DNA from: Raphanus sativus
Taxonomy: Eukaryota > Streptophyta > Magnoliopsida > Brassicales > Brassicaceae
NCBI RefSeq assembly: GCF_000801105.2
Contig: NC_079511.1
Coordinates: 14,450,602-14,514,601, forward strand
Length of the DNA stretch: 64,000 nucleotides
Direction of reading: 5' to 3'
The notes under the pieces were generated by a model. That model was not told where the DNA came from. It was given only the letters and a program-made list of their open reading frames with translations, and ran no database searches. Positions within the stretch are counted from its first letter, which is position 1. The number at the start of each line of letters is the position of its first letter. Below, in pieces: positions 22,601 to 31,300 of the stretch. A program made the translations under genes and the position numbers.

Positions 22601-23997
22601 GTATCTGTAAATACCGCAAAACAACCAGTCTGTCGGAGCAACTTTGCCACAGACAACAAAGTACAGTTCAAGTTCGGGACATAAAGAACATTGGTTAAGG
22701 TCAAGTTCATTGACAACCGTAGGCTTCCACTCTTGGTAGCCATCACGTGACTACCATCAGCAAAGCTTATCGGACAGGGTATGATACTACGAACATCGCT
22801 AAGTAACAACACATCTCCTGTCATATGGTGCGATGCTCCGGTGTCAATGATAACCTCACCAGTTTGTACCTTACCATTTAACCTGTCAGGTATTGGAGAT
22901 GGCTTCTGCTGCTCGATCAACGACGCCAAGGACGCCCATTGCTCTGCACTCAGTCCCGGAATTGGTGATCCCTTGGTACCAGATGAAGACACACTTGGAC
23001 CCTGAGCTGCATTAGCACGAGATGAGTTTGTTCTTCCTCGTCCCCTGCCTCTGCCACCTCTTCCATTTCCCTGATTCCTCTCAGTCCACCACTCAGGAAA
23101 ACCTATGATCTGCCAACAATCCTTCTTCTCATGACCACTCCTACCGCAGTTAGCGCATATCACCGAGCTACGACTCTTCGCCATTGCTGCCATAAGACCA
23201 CTCAACGTTGAGTCTTCTCCTGTCTTTGGCGCAGTATTGGTCGCAAAGCCAACTGGAGCTTCTTTTGCCTCAACACGTGATGCTCCAAGCCTCTTCTCTT
23301 CCCTCACCACTCGTTGATATACAGAGTTGAGATCAGGTAAAGGCTCGAGTCCAATAATGTTTGTACAAACATTGCTGTATCTTGCTTCATCAAGGCCCAT
23401 AAGAAACTGGTGTACCTTTTCTTCTTCATACTCCTTGGCGTACACTTCTGAAGCCTCACAAGTACATGTTGGGATTGGTTTGCAGTTAAGCAACTCCTCC
23501 CACTTCTGAGATAACCTCCCAAAATAATCCATGACAGTAGATCCGTCTTGCTTACATGATGCAAGCTCCGCCTTGAGTTGGTGCACTCGCACCGCGCTTC
23601 CCACCGAGAACCGCTTCTTGAGTTCAAGCCACAGCTTACAACAATCCGGCGAGAATGGAACAGTTGAGCGAATTGCAGGTGAAATCGAAGCCCTGATCCA
23701 CCCAACAATCATGGAGTTCGCCGTCCGCCACATCTCAGCCTCCATAGGCTTCTCTACATCACTCGGGATCTTCAAGGTTCCGTTCAAGAACCCTATCTTA
23801 CGCTTAGCTCGTAAAGCGTTTTCAAGCTCACATGCCCACTCGGCATAGTTCTCTCCGGTTAGGATCACTGGGCTGATCGACGTTCCCGGATTATCTGATG
23901 GAGCAAGGTAATACGGAGACATCGTACCTTCCAAGCTTACACCAGAAGAACTCACAACTTCCTTTCCACTCTTCACACCATCTTTTTCTCCACTCAT
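19645..23997 (-). CDS. Copia gag-pol polyprotein, intact, 1450 residues
   Basis: Order of domains: UBN2-type gag (about 45-250), CCHC zinc knuckle CANCGRSGHEKKDC (281-294), aspartic protease DTGASHH (385-391), integrase zinc-binding part (HRRLGHP about 513), integrase catalytic D-D-E (D572, D635, E670 in QQNGRVERK), reverse transcriptase (about 965-1210) with YVDD at 1133-1136, and RNase H (CDSDW about 1297, SSAEAEYRAM about 1338, CDSKSAIYIAANPVFHERTK). The protease-integrase-RT order defines Ty1/copia. No stop or frameshift is seen and every catalytic residue I checked is present. The start is the first ATG after the primer site. Confidence 0.95.
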   Translation of the reverse strand: MSGEKDGVKSGKEVVSSSGVSLEGTMSPYYLAPSDNPGTSISPVILTGENYAEWACELENALRAKRKIGFLNGTLKIPSDVEKPMEAEMWRTANSMIVGWIRASISPAIRSTVPFSPDCCKLWLELKKRFSVGSAVRVHQLKAELASCKQDGSTVMDYFGRLSQKWEELLNCKPIPTCTCEASEVYAKEYEEEKVHQFLMGLDEARYSNVCTNIIGLEPLPDLNSVYQRVVREEKRLGASRVEAKEAPVGFATNTAPKTGEDSTLSGLMAAMAKSRSSVICANCGRSGHEKKDCWQIIGFPEWWTERNQGNGRGGRGRGRGRTNSSRANAAQGPSVSSSGTKGSPIPGLSAEQWASLASLIEQQKPSPIPDRLNGKVQTGEVIIDTGASHHMTGDVLLLSDVRSIIPCPISFADGSHVMATKSGSLRLSMNLTLTNVLYVPNLNCTLLSVAKLLRQTGCFAVFTDTLCVLQDLFTKTLIGVGEVKDGVYVYRDVTIKRGYRVKASEDQAVWHRRLGHPAYGVLRFLPFVSGFKEVENKFGGCDICFQSKQTKEVFSDSLNKSSSSFDLIHVDLWGPYRVPSSCGAVYFLTILDDYSRAVWIHLLLEKSEVKTVLPNFIALSGRQFGKQVKSVRSDNGTEFMCLSKYFAEAGIIHQTSCVGTPQQNGRVERKHRHILNVARSILFQAGLPVKFWGESVLVAAHLINKTPTKLLKGKTPYECLYGKPPSYDEIRTFGCLCYVHKSRRDKDKFGVRSRRCVFLGYPFGKKGWKLYDLDEKKFFVSRDVVFDEMRFPYAEKECTEKSGKEVPLTLPPVVVDVCDEHDQEAATEDRGTSTVVSPVTEEVSNAGDVEVEKQTSQVAAEESLGRGHRQAVPSVRLSDYVVYNAQAHPDKHNTVAGTQSESSGSGKTHTLYPIIDYVTDEHFSDAHQAFLAAVSAGVIPRNYKEAFGDKNWNKAVKGEVTALELNRTWDVVDLPAGKKAIGSKWVFTIKYNADGTIERYKARLVCCGNHQVEGVDYEETFAPVAKMDTVRTLLEVAVAKNWEVHQMDVHNAFLHGELEEEVYMRLPPGFQSDDPNKVCRLRKSLYGLKQAPRCWFEKLSKALESMGFVQSYEDASLFMFGKGDKNIRVLIYVDDLIVAGNDLELIQKFKKRLSEKFHMKDLGKAKYFLGIELARGPLGMFISQRKYALDIVNEAGLLGSKPAITPMEANHQLLRNKSPLMEDPARFRRVVGRLVYLTITRPDLCYSVHVLSQVMHEPREAHWDAAMRVIRYLKGTPGQGIMLKASSDLQIRAYCDSDWATCPRTRRSLSAYMVLLGNSPIAWKTKKQDTVSHSSAEAEYRAMSDALKELQWLKRLLADLGVRHDAPMELYCDSKSAIYIAANPVFHERTKHIEKDCHAVRDAVKAKLIATRHVRTTEQLADILTKSLGSSPFRYLLSKFGVYDLHAPT

Positions 23998-24040
23998 ATC
24001 TCTTCTCTCGTCTTACGCCTATAGAAAGATTTACTTAACC

Positions 24041-24060
24041 TCCTTGTGGCTCTGATACCA
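24041..24060 (-). other. Primer binding site of copia element A
   Basis: TGGTATCAGAGCCACAAGGA on the minus strand directly follows the 5' LTR and is complementary to the 3' end of plant initiator tRNA-Met. Confidence 0.9.
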
Positions 24061-24265
24061 TGAAAGAACAGAGAGAACAGAGAGAATATGTTGAAGAATA
24101 CTTATCATTCACATCTCACGTTACAACTGAATATATACATCTCACTTATAATAGAGATAGACTCAAATCTATCCAAATCTATATTACACTTATCTTACAA
24201 CTCTATCATCATCTGCAACAACCATATCTCGGATATATCGGCTCTCTCCTAGAACCTCTCTAACA
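24061..24265 (-). repeat. 5' LTR of copia element A
   Basis: 205 bp, TG..CA ends in the element's orientation. It drives transcription and abuts the tRNA primer binding site at 24060-24048. Confidence 0.95.
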
Positions 24266-24655
24266 TGTTCCTTAGGCCAAATTATCGATATATTCAACCG
24301 GAATTGGATCCTTGTGGTTTGCTCATGAGGCTAACTAACAAAATTCGGTGAGTTTGGTAATTTTGATAGGTAAAAGACTGGAGAGAATTTCTGACAAGTT
24401 GTCCACTCAACCTCTAGACTAGTTGACTAGTTGTGGTCTTCACAAGTCAAGCTTGTAAGAACAATTACCACAAGTATCTAATAACATTCTACTTTTTTCA
24501 ACTCTGTTTCAGTAATTTTCTGTGCTGAAAAAACAAAAATCATTTTGCAAGTTTATAATTTATTAACAGTACTAATTAGAGATATTACAGTATCAGGTAC
24601 AGGTGACTATATCCTTCCTTCCTTGAAGTAATCATGAGTTTCCATACTCAAATTA
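24266..24655. other. Flank between copia A and the MADS gene
   Basis: I see no gene or repeat here. It is the right flank of the copia insertion and continues into the MADS 3' region. Confidence 0.4.
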
Positions 24656-24989
24656 TATTTTTCATCTGTTGAGACAAAAGATGTATCTTCTGTGACAATC
24701 TACAAGAGAAATACATATCACAATGTTTTAACATAAACGGTTTCATTGAAGTTCTACGAGTTTTCATTAAAGGTATGACCATGCATACATATATGATAAT
24801 ATGAATAGGGTACTAAACCAAACAAAAGGTCTGCTTAAAAAGCTTATGCTTTGCAGTTATATTTATATATATATATATGCGTATTCAAAATAAAAACATG
24901 CAGATGCATAAACATCTTCACTTTTATGGTCAGCTACTTCATCAGGTGAACTGATAGGAATCTCAGAGATGTCGTGACAAATAGTGGAG

Positions 24990-26018
24990 CTAGAGAGATG
25001 GTAGAGTAGATTCCTGAAGCAGTAGTCGGTTCTCATAAACACAGCTTGAAGACATATCGAGATTAAAATCTTGAGAGAAGCTAGGGTTACCGACCATATT
25101 ACCACCACAAGGGTCCTGAAAACCAAAGCAGAAGTCATCTGGAAGCATGTTTGAGAGAAAAGGATCTACAACATTGAAGTTGTTGGTAATATCACTCATA
25201 TACATGTTCTGATCAAAGCCATATGGCTCATGCTGCATCAACTGATTCAAACCGTAGTTACTCACAGATTCTTGTAACTCTAGTGGGAACACTGAGTAAT
25301 CTTGTGTGTTTGAGGAGACGTGAAAGTTGTTACCCGTACACATGTTCTGATCATAACCACCACCATAAGGCATCAACTGATAAGGTAACCCAGATTCTTG
25401 TGCCGCTGAGTGATCTGAAACGCAAAGATGTTGAAAGTTGTTGTTGCTGGTCTGATCATAAGCACAAAGCTCCTGATTTATAAACATAGACTCTTGTGGG
25501 TACTTGGTGAACTGGCTAGGGTTTAAAGATTGGGTCCCAAGATGTTGACGATCCTCCAAGTTTGCCTTTGCCGCAAGGAAACGACGCCGTTCTTGCAGAG
25601 TAGAGTAACTTAGTTCCAATGACTGAATCAGTTGGTTGATTTGATCGACAGAGTAATGATCAGAGACTGGATACTTCAATTCTTGAATATTCTTCTTGGC
25701 CCTCTTCTTGAAACTGCTGGTCGTCATCGTCGTCTTCTTATTCTTCTTGAGGAACTCGTAAAGATTGAGGCTTTTCTTGCGTCTCGTGGCTTGGTCTAAC
25801 TGGATGTAGCGGAGAGCCAAGTCTCTCACTTTGTCTCTGTTCTCGGGCCATGTCCTCAGTTCTCCGTCAGGTCCGTAATGAATAACGCAGGCTTCGATAT
25901 CACAGAGAGTTGTAAGCTCCTGAGCTTTCTTGAATATCGTCAAGAGTCTGCTTTGCAAACTCGTTGCAGCGAGTGAATAAGAAGAAGGAGACGAATTGGA
26001 AGAAAGAGGTGGTCGCAT
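24990..26018 (-). CDS. Type I (M-beta-like) MADS-domain protein with altered N-terminal DNA-contact segment
   Basis: This is an intronless 342-residue frame, as expected for type I MADS genes. Residues about 28-80 match the back half of a MADS domain (FKKAQELTTLCDIEACVIHY, then GPDGELRTWPENRDKV), and TWP plus the following LNLYEFL are typical of the M-beta group. A later SVDQINQLIQSLELSYSTLQ segment (about 123-142) also fits that group. The C-terminal half is Asn/Gln/Tyr-rich with repeated YDQNM and ELCAYD phrases. The usual basic start of the MADS box (R.K.T..KRK) is missing: residues 1-25 are Ser-rich instead. Relatives act in the female gametophyte and endosperm. A diverged tail copy lies at 34692-35175. 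I cannot name the AGL member. Confidence 0.8.
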   Translation of the reverse strand: MRPPLSSNSSPSSYSLAATSLQSRLLTIFKKAQELTTLCDIEACVIHYGPDGELRTWPENRDKVRDLALRYIQLDQATRRKKSLNLYEFLKKNKKTTMTTSSFKKRAKKNIQELKYPVSDHYSVDQINQLIQSLELSYSTLQERRRFLAAKANLEDRQHLGTQSLNPSQFTKYPQESMFINQELCAYDQTSNNNFQHLCVSDHSAAQESGLPYQLMPYGGGYDQNMCTGNNFHVSSNTQDYSVFPLELQESVSNYGLNQLMQHEPYGFDQNMYMSDITNNFNVVDPFLSNMLPDDFCFGFQDPCGGNMVGNPSFSQDFNLDMSSSCVYENRLLLQESTLPSL

Positions 26019-26735
26019 GGTGGTGGCTTTTCTTGTTTGATTCTCGAAACAACTCTCTATTTTTCTCGCACACGAAGAAGAAAAGAAGAAAACAAATGAA
26101 ACTTGTGATAGAAACTTTTGTGAATTGGAGAGTCTAATTATATATTTATAGATTTTTCTTTGACTTGCGGTCGAAAAAAGGAAATATTTACTTCAGAAAA
26201 TTATTTAGCCGTTGAGGTTTGTGAGAAAAGAAAAGATTTACTTCAAGACTTTGTAAACTCACATTCAAGTTAATATAACAAAAGAAAAGATTTACTTCAG
26301 ATTTTTTTACCGTTCTCTCTCTCTCTCCCCTCATCAGTGAACACACGTGCCTCTAGATTTTGTTTGATAGATTTTTGTACGATATCAGTTGAGCTGGCGA
26401 ATCACGCACAACACAAAGTTTGATATCAAACTTACCAGTTACGGGCTTGTCGTTTGATCCTCAAAATATAAATCTACCAATCAATGTCGCACGTGCCCAA
26501 ACTGCAAACGCACGGTTTTAAAAGTTCTGTTTTGCTTGAGGATTCGGTGCTCAAACGCAGCGTTTAATCGATTGTGTTCTCCAAAGACATTTTCTTTTTC
26601 TCCAAAGACTTGAGTTTCAAGTTTCAACTGCACTTCCACCTCATCAACTTAGTGCCAGCTCAGCATCATTCTTTCACTTCTTTACTCGATTCCTCTGTTT
26701 TGCCTTTTCTTCTTCTGTCAAAAGTAATTTCTCCA
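26019..26735 (-). promoter_or_regulatory. MADS upstream region with a block shared with the HSF gene
   Basis: A TATA-like TATAAATATATAA lies on the minus strand near 26139-26153. At about 26470-26570 there is a block with a G-box (CACGTG, near 26491) and GATTCGGTGCTCAAACGCAG. The same block occurs upstream of the HSF-domain gene at 33820-33890. A CT-rich tract is at 26313-26332. Confidence 0.55.
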
Positions 26736-27007
26736 TAAAATGAGAAAAAACAATTTAGGCTTGAACTAAGAGACTAAGAGACAGGAGATCTAAGGCAAAC
26801 AAAACTTCCACATGAATCATTCCAAAACTAAAAACTCAAATTAACATGTGGAGATGATTTAATCAAAAGACACGCTATAATCAAAGAGCAAACTAGAGAA
26901 GCTTGTGAGTGTTGCTACCATAAATAAGAATGTTGTAACATGAAGCAACTGTTTTTTAGTGAAAGTTAAAAGTTCACAAGGTAGAAAAATAAAAGGGAAC
27001 AGAACAG

Positions 27008-27310
27008 GGGTATAATGTGACTGGAGAGTACCCGAAATCTGATCTTGTGAAGCTTGCCATCTTCTTGAACGAGCAAGAAGCTGATGCGTTAGCTACCATT
27101 TGTTCACCAGCCAGAAAGATTACCGTGTGGGTAAAGAACTTGTTGAGAATCTAAAAGAACTTGATTAGCTAGAGAGGCATATGTTCGAAGTGATGATACA
27201 AGCTGCTATATTGGCTCGAAGATCACTGCGATGAGAAATAATGTTCTTGCAAAATGTTATTGGTTCTGTTGATATACCCCACATGAAGATTTCAAAGCCT
27301 CTTAGGAGAC
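27008..27310 (+). pseudogene. Decayed fragment of LepA/GUF1-type translation GTPase
   Basis: Plus-strand codons read EYPKSDLVKLAIFLNEQEAD and then ALATI, shift frame near 27105, continue as YRVGKELVENLKEL, meet a stop, and resume as MFEVMIQAAI and later AMRNNVLAKCY and GSVDIPHEDF. These are successive blocks of the C-terminal region of LepA/GUF1 (elongation factor 4). The text between CY and GSVDIP is deleted relative to the family. The VDIPHE and EVMIQAAI wording fits the mitochondrial GUF1 type as I remember it. With frameshifts and stops it is not functional. Confidence 0.7.
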
Positions 27311-27409
27311 AAAAGAATCGAAGAACATGATGTAGTAGTTATATGCAATTTAAGATTAAAACGTGATTGACAATCTACAGAGGAAGTAAAGAAACATCTC
27401 TCTTTCAAA

Positions 27410-27681
27410 ACAAAACCACATGCATGTTTATTTGATTATACCGAACTTGCAAACTGATAGAAACATAGACACACAAGAAACTAGTAAACATTGGAAGTAA
27501 AGCCGATTTACTATTCTCATAATATAGAACATGAATTTACAAAACATATACTGCTTCTGAAAAATGCACAACGTTAACAAGAAGTTTACAAAACATATAC
27601 GGATTCCAAAAGAAATAACAAGTTTCATTACAAGAAGAGATGAAACTTTGATCAGATCCGTAAGAGATTCTCTAGCCTTTT
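27410..27681. repeat. Distal part of the MADS/HSF duplicated unit
   Basis: Phrases such as AACAAGAAGTTTACAAAACA and CATATACTGCTTCTGAAA recur, diverged, at 34010-34140 on the same strand. It is interrupted on its right by copia element B. Confidence 0.45.
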
Positions 27682-28221
27682 TGTTGAGAATTGCCTAAGT
27701 GTCATAAAGACTCTAGCTCACACCGAAGGTTTCAGCAAAGACCGTTAATCAGAAAGAATCACGCGGAGCTCACGTGGTCATTTAACGGTAAAGAAGGACA
27801 CTGGAGTAATTAACCAGTCATCTTCTTGTTAGGCTTTTGTCGTCTTCCTCTGTACGGGAAAAGCAGAGTAAAGCAGAGGAGGATAAGGTTAGCAACTCAC
27901 CGTCAGTGACGAGCTATAAAAAAGCCAACAGCAGCTGAGACATAAGGGTTGAGAGAGCAAGTGAGAAACACAGAGAGCAGCCGCAAGCTTAAGCGTTGTT
28001 GTTCTAAGGGTTAAGTGTAACCAAGCTTTCTAGTGGATTTCCGAGTAAACCTCGGCCCAGACGTAACGTCCTCACACTGAGGCGTGAACTGGGTAAAAAC
28101 CGTGCGTGTCTTTACTGTTCTTATCAAACACAAACACACGAGTGAACAAACGAGAGAGGTGAGGGTTAAACAAACATATCAAGCCTAAAACAGAGCAAAG
28201 TTACAACCTTATAACTCAACA
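27682..28221 (+). repeat. 5' LTR of copia element B
   Basis: 540 bp, TGTTGAGAATT..CTCAACA. A clear TATA box (GCTATAAAAAAG, about 27913-27924) marks the likely element promoter. Confidence 0.95.
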
Positions 28222-28223
28222 AT

Positions 28224-28235
28224 TGGTATCAGAGC
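28224..28235 (+). other. Primer binding site of copia element B
   Basis: TGGTATCAGAGC, two bases after the 5' LTR, complementary to initiator tRNA-Met. Confidence 0.9.
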
Positions 28236-28313
28236 CAGGTTACTGGCTGGGAAGGAGGAGAAAGGTTGGAACTTTGTAAAGCTCGAAGCTTTTCTGGAAA
28301 AGCTTTGCCCTTT

Positions 28314-31300
28314 ATGCACGATATGACCTCGAGGCGTTCGGAGGTAGAGAAGTTCGACGGAGATGGAGATTACGTGCTCTGGAAAGAGAAGTTGTTAGCT
28401 CACTTGGAGCTACTGGGGTTGCTGGAAGGTCTTGAAGACGAAGGAGTCGTCGATGCTGAGAGAGAGGAAGCATCCACTGCTCAAGCTTCCGACAAGACGG
28501 AGGAACAGATTCTCAAGGAGAAAACTCTCAAAGAGAAGAAGGGAAAAGCAAGATCTACGATCATCCTAAGCCTGGGAGATCATGTCCTTAGGAAAGTCAT
28601 AAAGGAGCCCTCAGCAGCCGGGATGCTCAGGATGCTTGACAAGCTGTTCATGGCTAAGTCGTTACCAAACAGAATATACCTCAAGCAGAGGTTATATGGG
28701 TACAAGATGTCTGAAGACATGACGATGGAAGAAAACGTAAACGATTTCTTCAAACTGATATCAGATTCGGAGAACGTGAAGGTTACAGTTCCAGATGAGG
28801 ATCAAGCTATCGTCTTGCTGATGTCACTACCGAAGCAGTTTGATCAGTTAAAGGAAACCTTGAAGTATGGGAAGACAACGTTGGCTCTGGATGAGATTAC
28901 TGGAGCCATACGATCAAAAAGTCTTGAACTTGGGGCGAATGGTAAAGGCAAGAACAGTTCAGAAGCGCTGCACGTTCAGGAAAGAGGCAGATCAGACAGA
29001 AGAGGTAGAAGTTCAGACAGAGGGAAGAGTCAGAACAGATCACAGTCAAGAGGGGATAAGAAAACTTGTTGGATTTGTGGTAAAGATGGTCACTACAAGA
29101 AGCAGTGTTTTGTTTGGAAAGAACGAAACAAGAAGTCAAACAGCTCAGAGAAGGGTGAGACATCAAACGTCGTGGAACAGGTCATCGATGCTGCAGGCTT
29201 GAATGCAGAAGAAGAATCAAATGCAGTAGTCGATGGAAGAGAGGATGAGTGGATCATGGATACTGGGTGCTCATTTCACATGACCCCACGGAAGGATTGG
29301 TTTGTCGAATTTGATGATTCAAAGACAGGAAGAGTGAAGATGGCGAATCAAACCTATTCTGAGATCAAAGGCATAGGCAGTATAAGGATCCAGAATGATG
29401 ATAACTCTACAGTCCTCATCTCAAACGTGAGATACGTTCCAAGTATGACAAGAAACTTGATCTCTATGGGGACTCTAGAAGATCAAGGGTGTTGGTTTCA
29501 GTCCAAAAATGGTGTGTTGAAAGTCACTAAAGGCTGCTTAACAGTACTGAAAGGGAACAAAGTCGGAACTCTATACATACTACAAGGCAAAGTAGTTGCT
29601 GGAAGTGCTAATGCAGTAGTAAGCATCAAGAACGAGTCAAAGTTGTGGCACAGTCGTCTCTGTCACATAAGCAAGAAGAATACTGATTTGTTGATAAAGA
29701 AAGGTTGCTTACAAGCAGACAAGATGAAGGGTTTCGAGTTTTGTGAAGATTGTGTGTATGGGAAGACTCACAGGGTAAGCTTTGGGACTGCCTTGCACGT
29801 CACCAAAGAGAAGCTTGAGTATATACATTCAGACCTTTGGGGAGCACCTTCAGTACCAAACTCCATAGGCAATTGTCAATACTTCATTACGTTCATTGAC
29901 GATTTCACCAGGAAGGTCTGGATCTTCTTCTTAAGAACTAAGGATGAAGCTTTCAGAACCTTTGTTGAATGGAAGATTATGGTGGAGAATCAATCGAATA
30001 AGAAAGTAAAGAAGTTGAGAACTGACAATGGTCTTGAGTTCTGCAATCGAGAGTTTGATGGTTTCTGCAAACAGGAAGGGGTGGTGAGGCATAGAACTTG
30101 TGCTTACTCCCCACAGCAAAATGGAATTGCAGAACGCATGAACAGAACAATCATGGAGAAGGTTCGAAGTATGTTAAGCGAGTCAGGGCTTGAGAAACGG
30201 TTTTGGGCTGAAGCAGCATCAACTGCAGTGTTTGCAATCAACAGAACTCCAGCCTCTGCTATCGGATTTGAGATACCAGAGAAGGTTTGGACAGGTATAG
30301 TACCTGATTTAAGCAGTCTGAGGAGTTTTGGATGCATCGCATACGTACACACCAGTCAAGGTAAGCTCAATCCAAGAGCTAAAAAGGGTGTGTTCCTAGG
30401 CTATCCTACAGGAGTAAAAGGATACAGAGTGTGGCTGATAGATGATAAGAAGGTGGTGATAAGTAAAGACGTTGTGTTTAACGAAGAGGTCATGTACAAA
30501 GACTCCAAGGAAGAACAACAAGCTACAAAGAAGACAGCAACAGATCCTGAAGTCACTGTCATAAGTACTCCGATAGTGACTACAGATAAGGAAGCTGTTA
30601 TTCAAGGTGGAGCTACTGATCAGGTTAACATCAACAATGAAGGAGTTCCTCCAATACTGGAACAGAACTCCGAGTCTGAAGATGAATCAGAAGAAGAGTT
30701 TCTGCCTCCTAGTCTTGAGGACTATCAGCTAGCAAGAGATAGACAGAGAAGGACAACAAGACCACCAAGGAGATATGACGAGTTAGGAGAACTTGGTTTT
30801 GCATATAACCTAACTGAAGATGGTGGAGTACTTGAACCTCAAAGCTACTCAGAAGCGAGGCGTGGACCAGAAAGAGATCTTTGGAAAGGATCTACAGATG
30901 AAGAGATGGTTTCCCTTCAAAAGAACCATACTTGGGATTTGGTTGATAGACCAAAGAAGAAGAAAGTGATTGGATGCAAGTGGGTATTCAAAAGAAAGGT
31001 GGGTATTCCTGGGATCGAAAGAGCAAGACACAAGTCAAGGCTTGTTGCAAAGGGCTACTCTCAAAGAGAAGGCATTGATTTTCAGGAGATATTTTCACCT
31101 GTAGTGAAGCATGTAACTATTCGTCTAATGCTATCAGCAGTGGCTCATTTCAACATGGAACTTGAGCAAATGGATGTCAAGACCGCGTTCTTACATGGGA
31201 ACCTAGACGAAGAGATATACATGGAACAGCCTGAGGGATACGTGGATGAGAATGCTCCGGAGAAAGTTTGTTTGCTGAGAAAGTCGTTGTATGGGTTGAG

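Larger units (their letters stand above)
19433..24265 (-). mobile_element. Complete, very young Ty1/copia retrotransposon (element A)
   Basis: Two 205-bp LTRs (19433-19637 and 24061-24265) appear base-for-base identical. The 5-bp target duplication TGTTC flanks them (19428-19432 and 24266-24270). On the minus strand, the 5' LTR is followed by the primer binding site TGGTATCAGAGCC (24060-24048), complementary to initiator methionine tRNA. A purine tract, CTTGAGGGGGAG (19649-19638), precedes the 3' LTR. One uninterrupted gag-pol frame fills the interior. All parts needed for autonomous retrotransposition are present, so it could still be active. Confidence 0.96.

Noticed and set aside
28266..28313. 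Upstream extension of the copia B polyprotein
   Set aside because: The first codon of the open frame is TTG, not ATG; the first ATG is at 28314, so the preceding 16 codons are probably untranslated.
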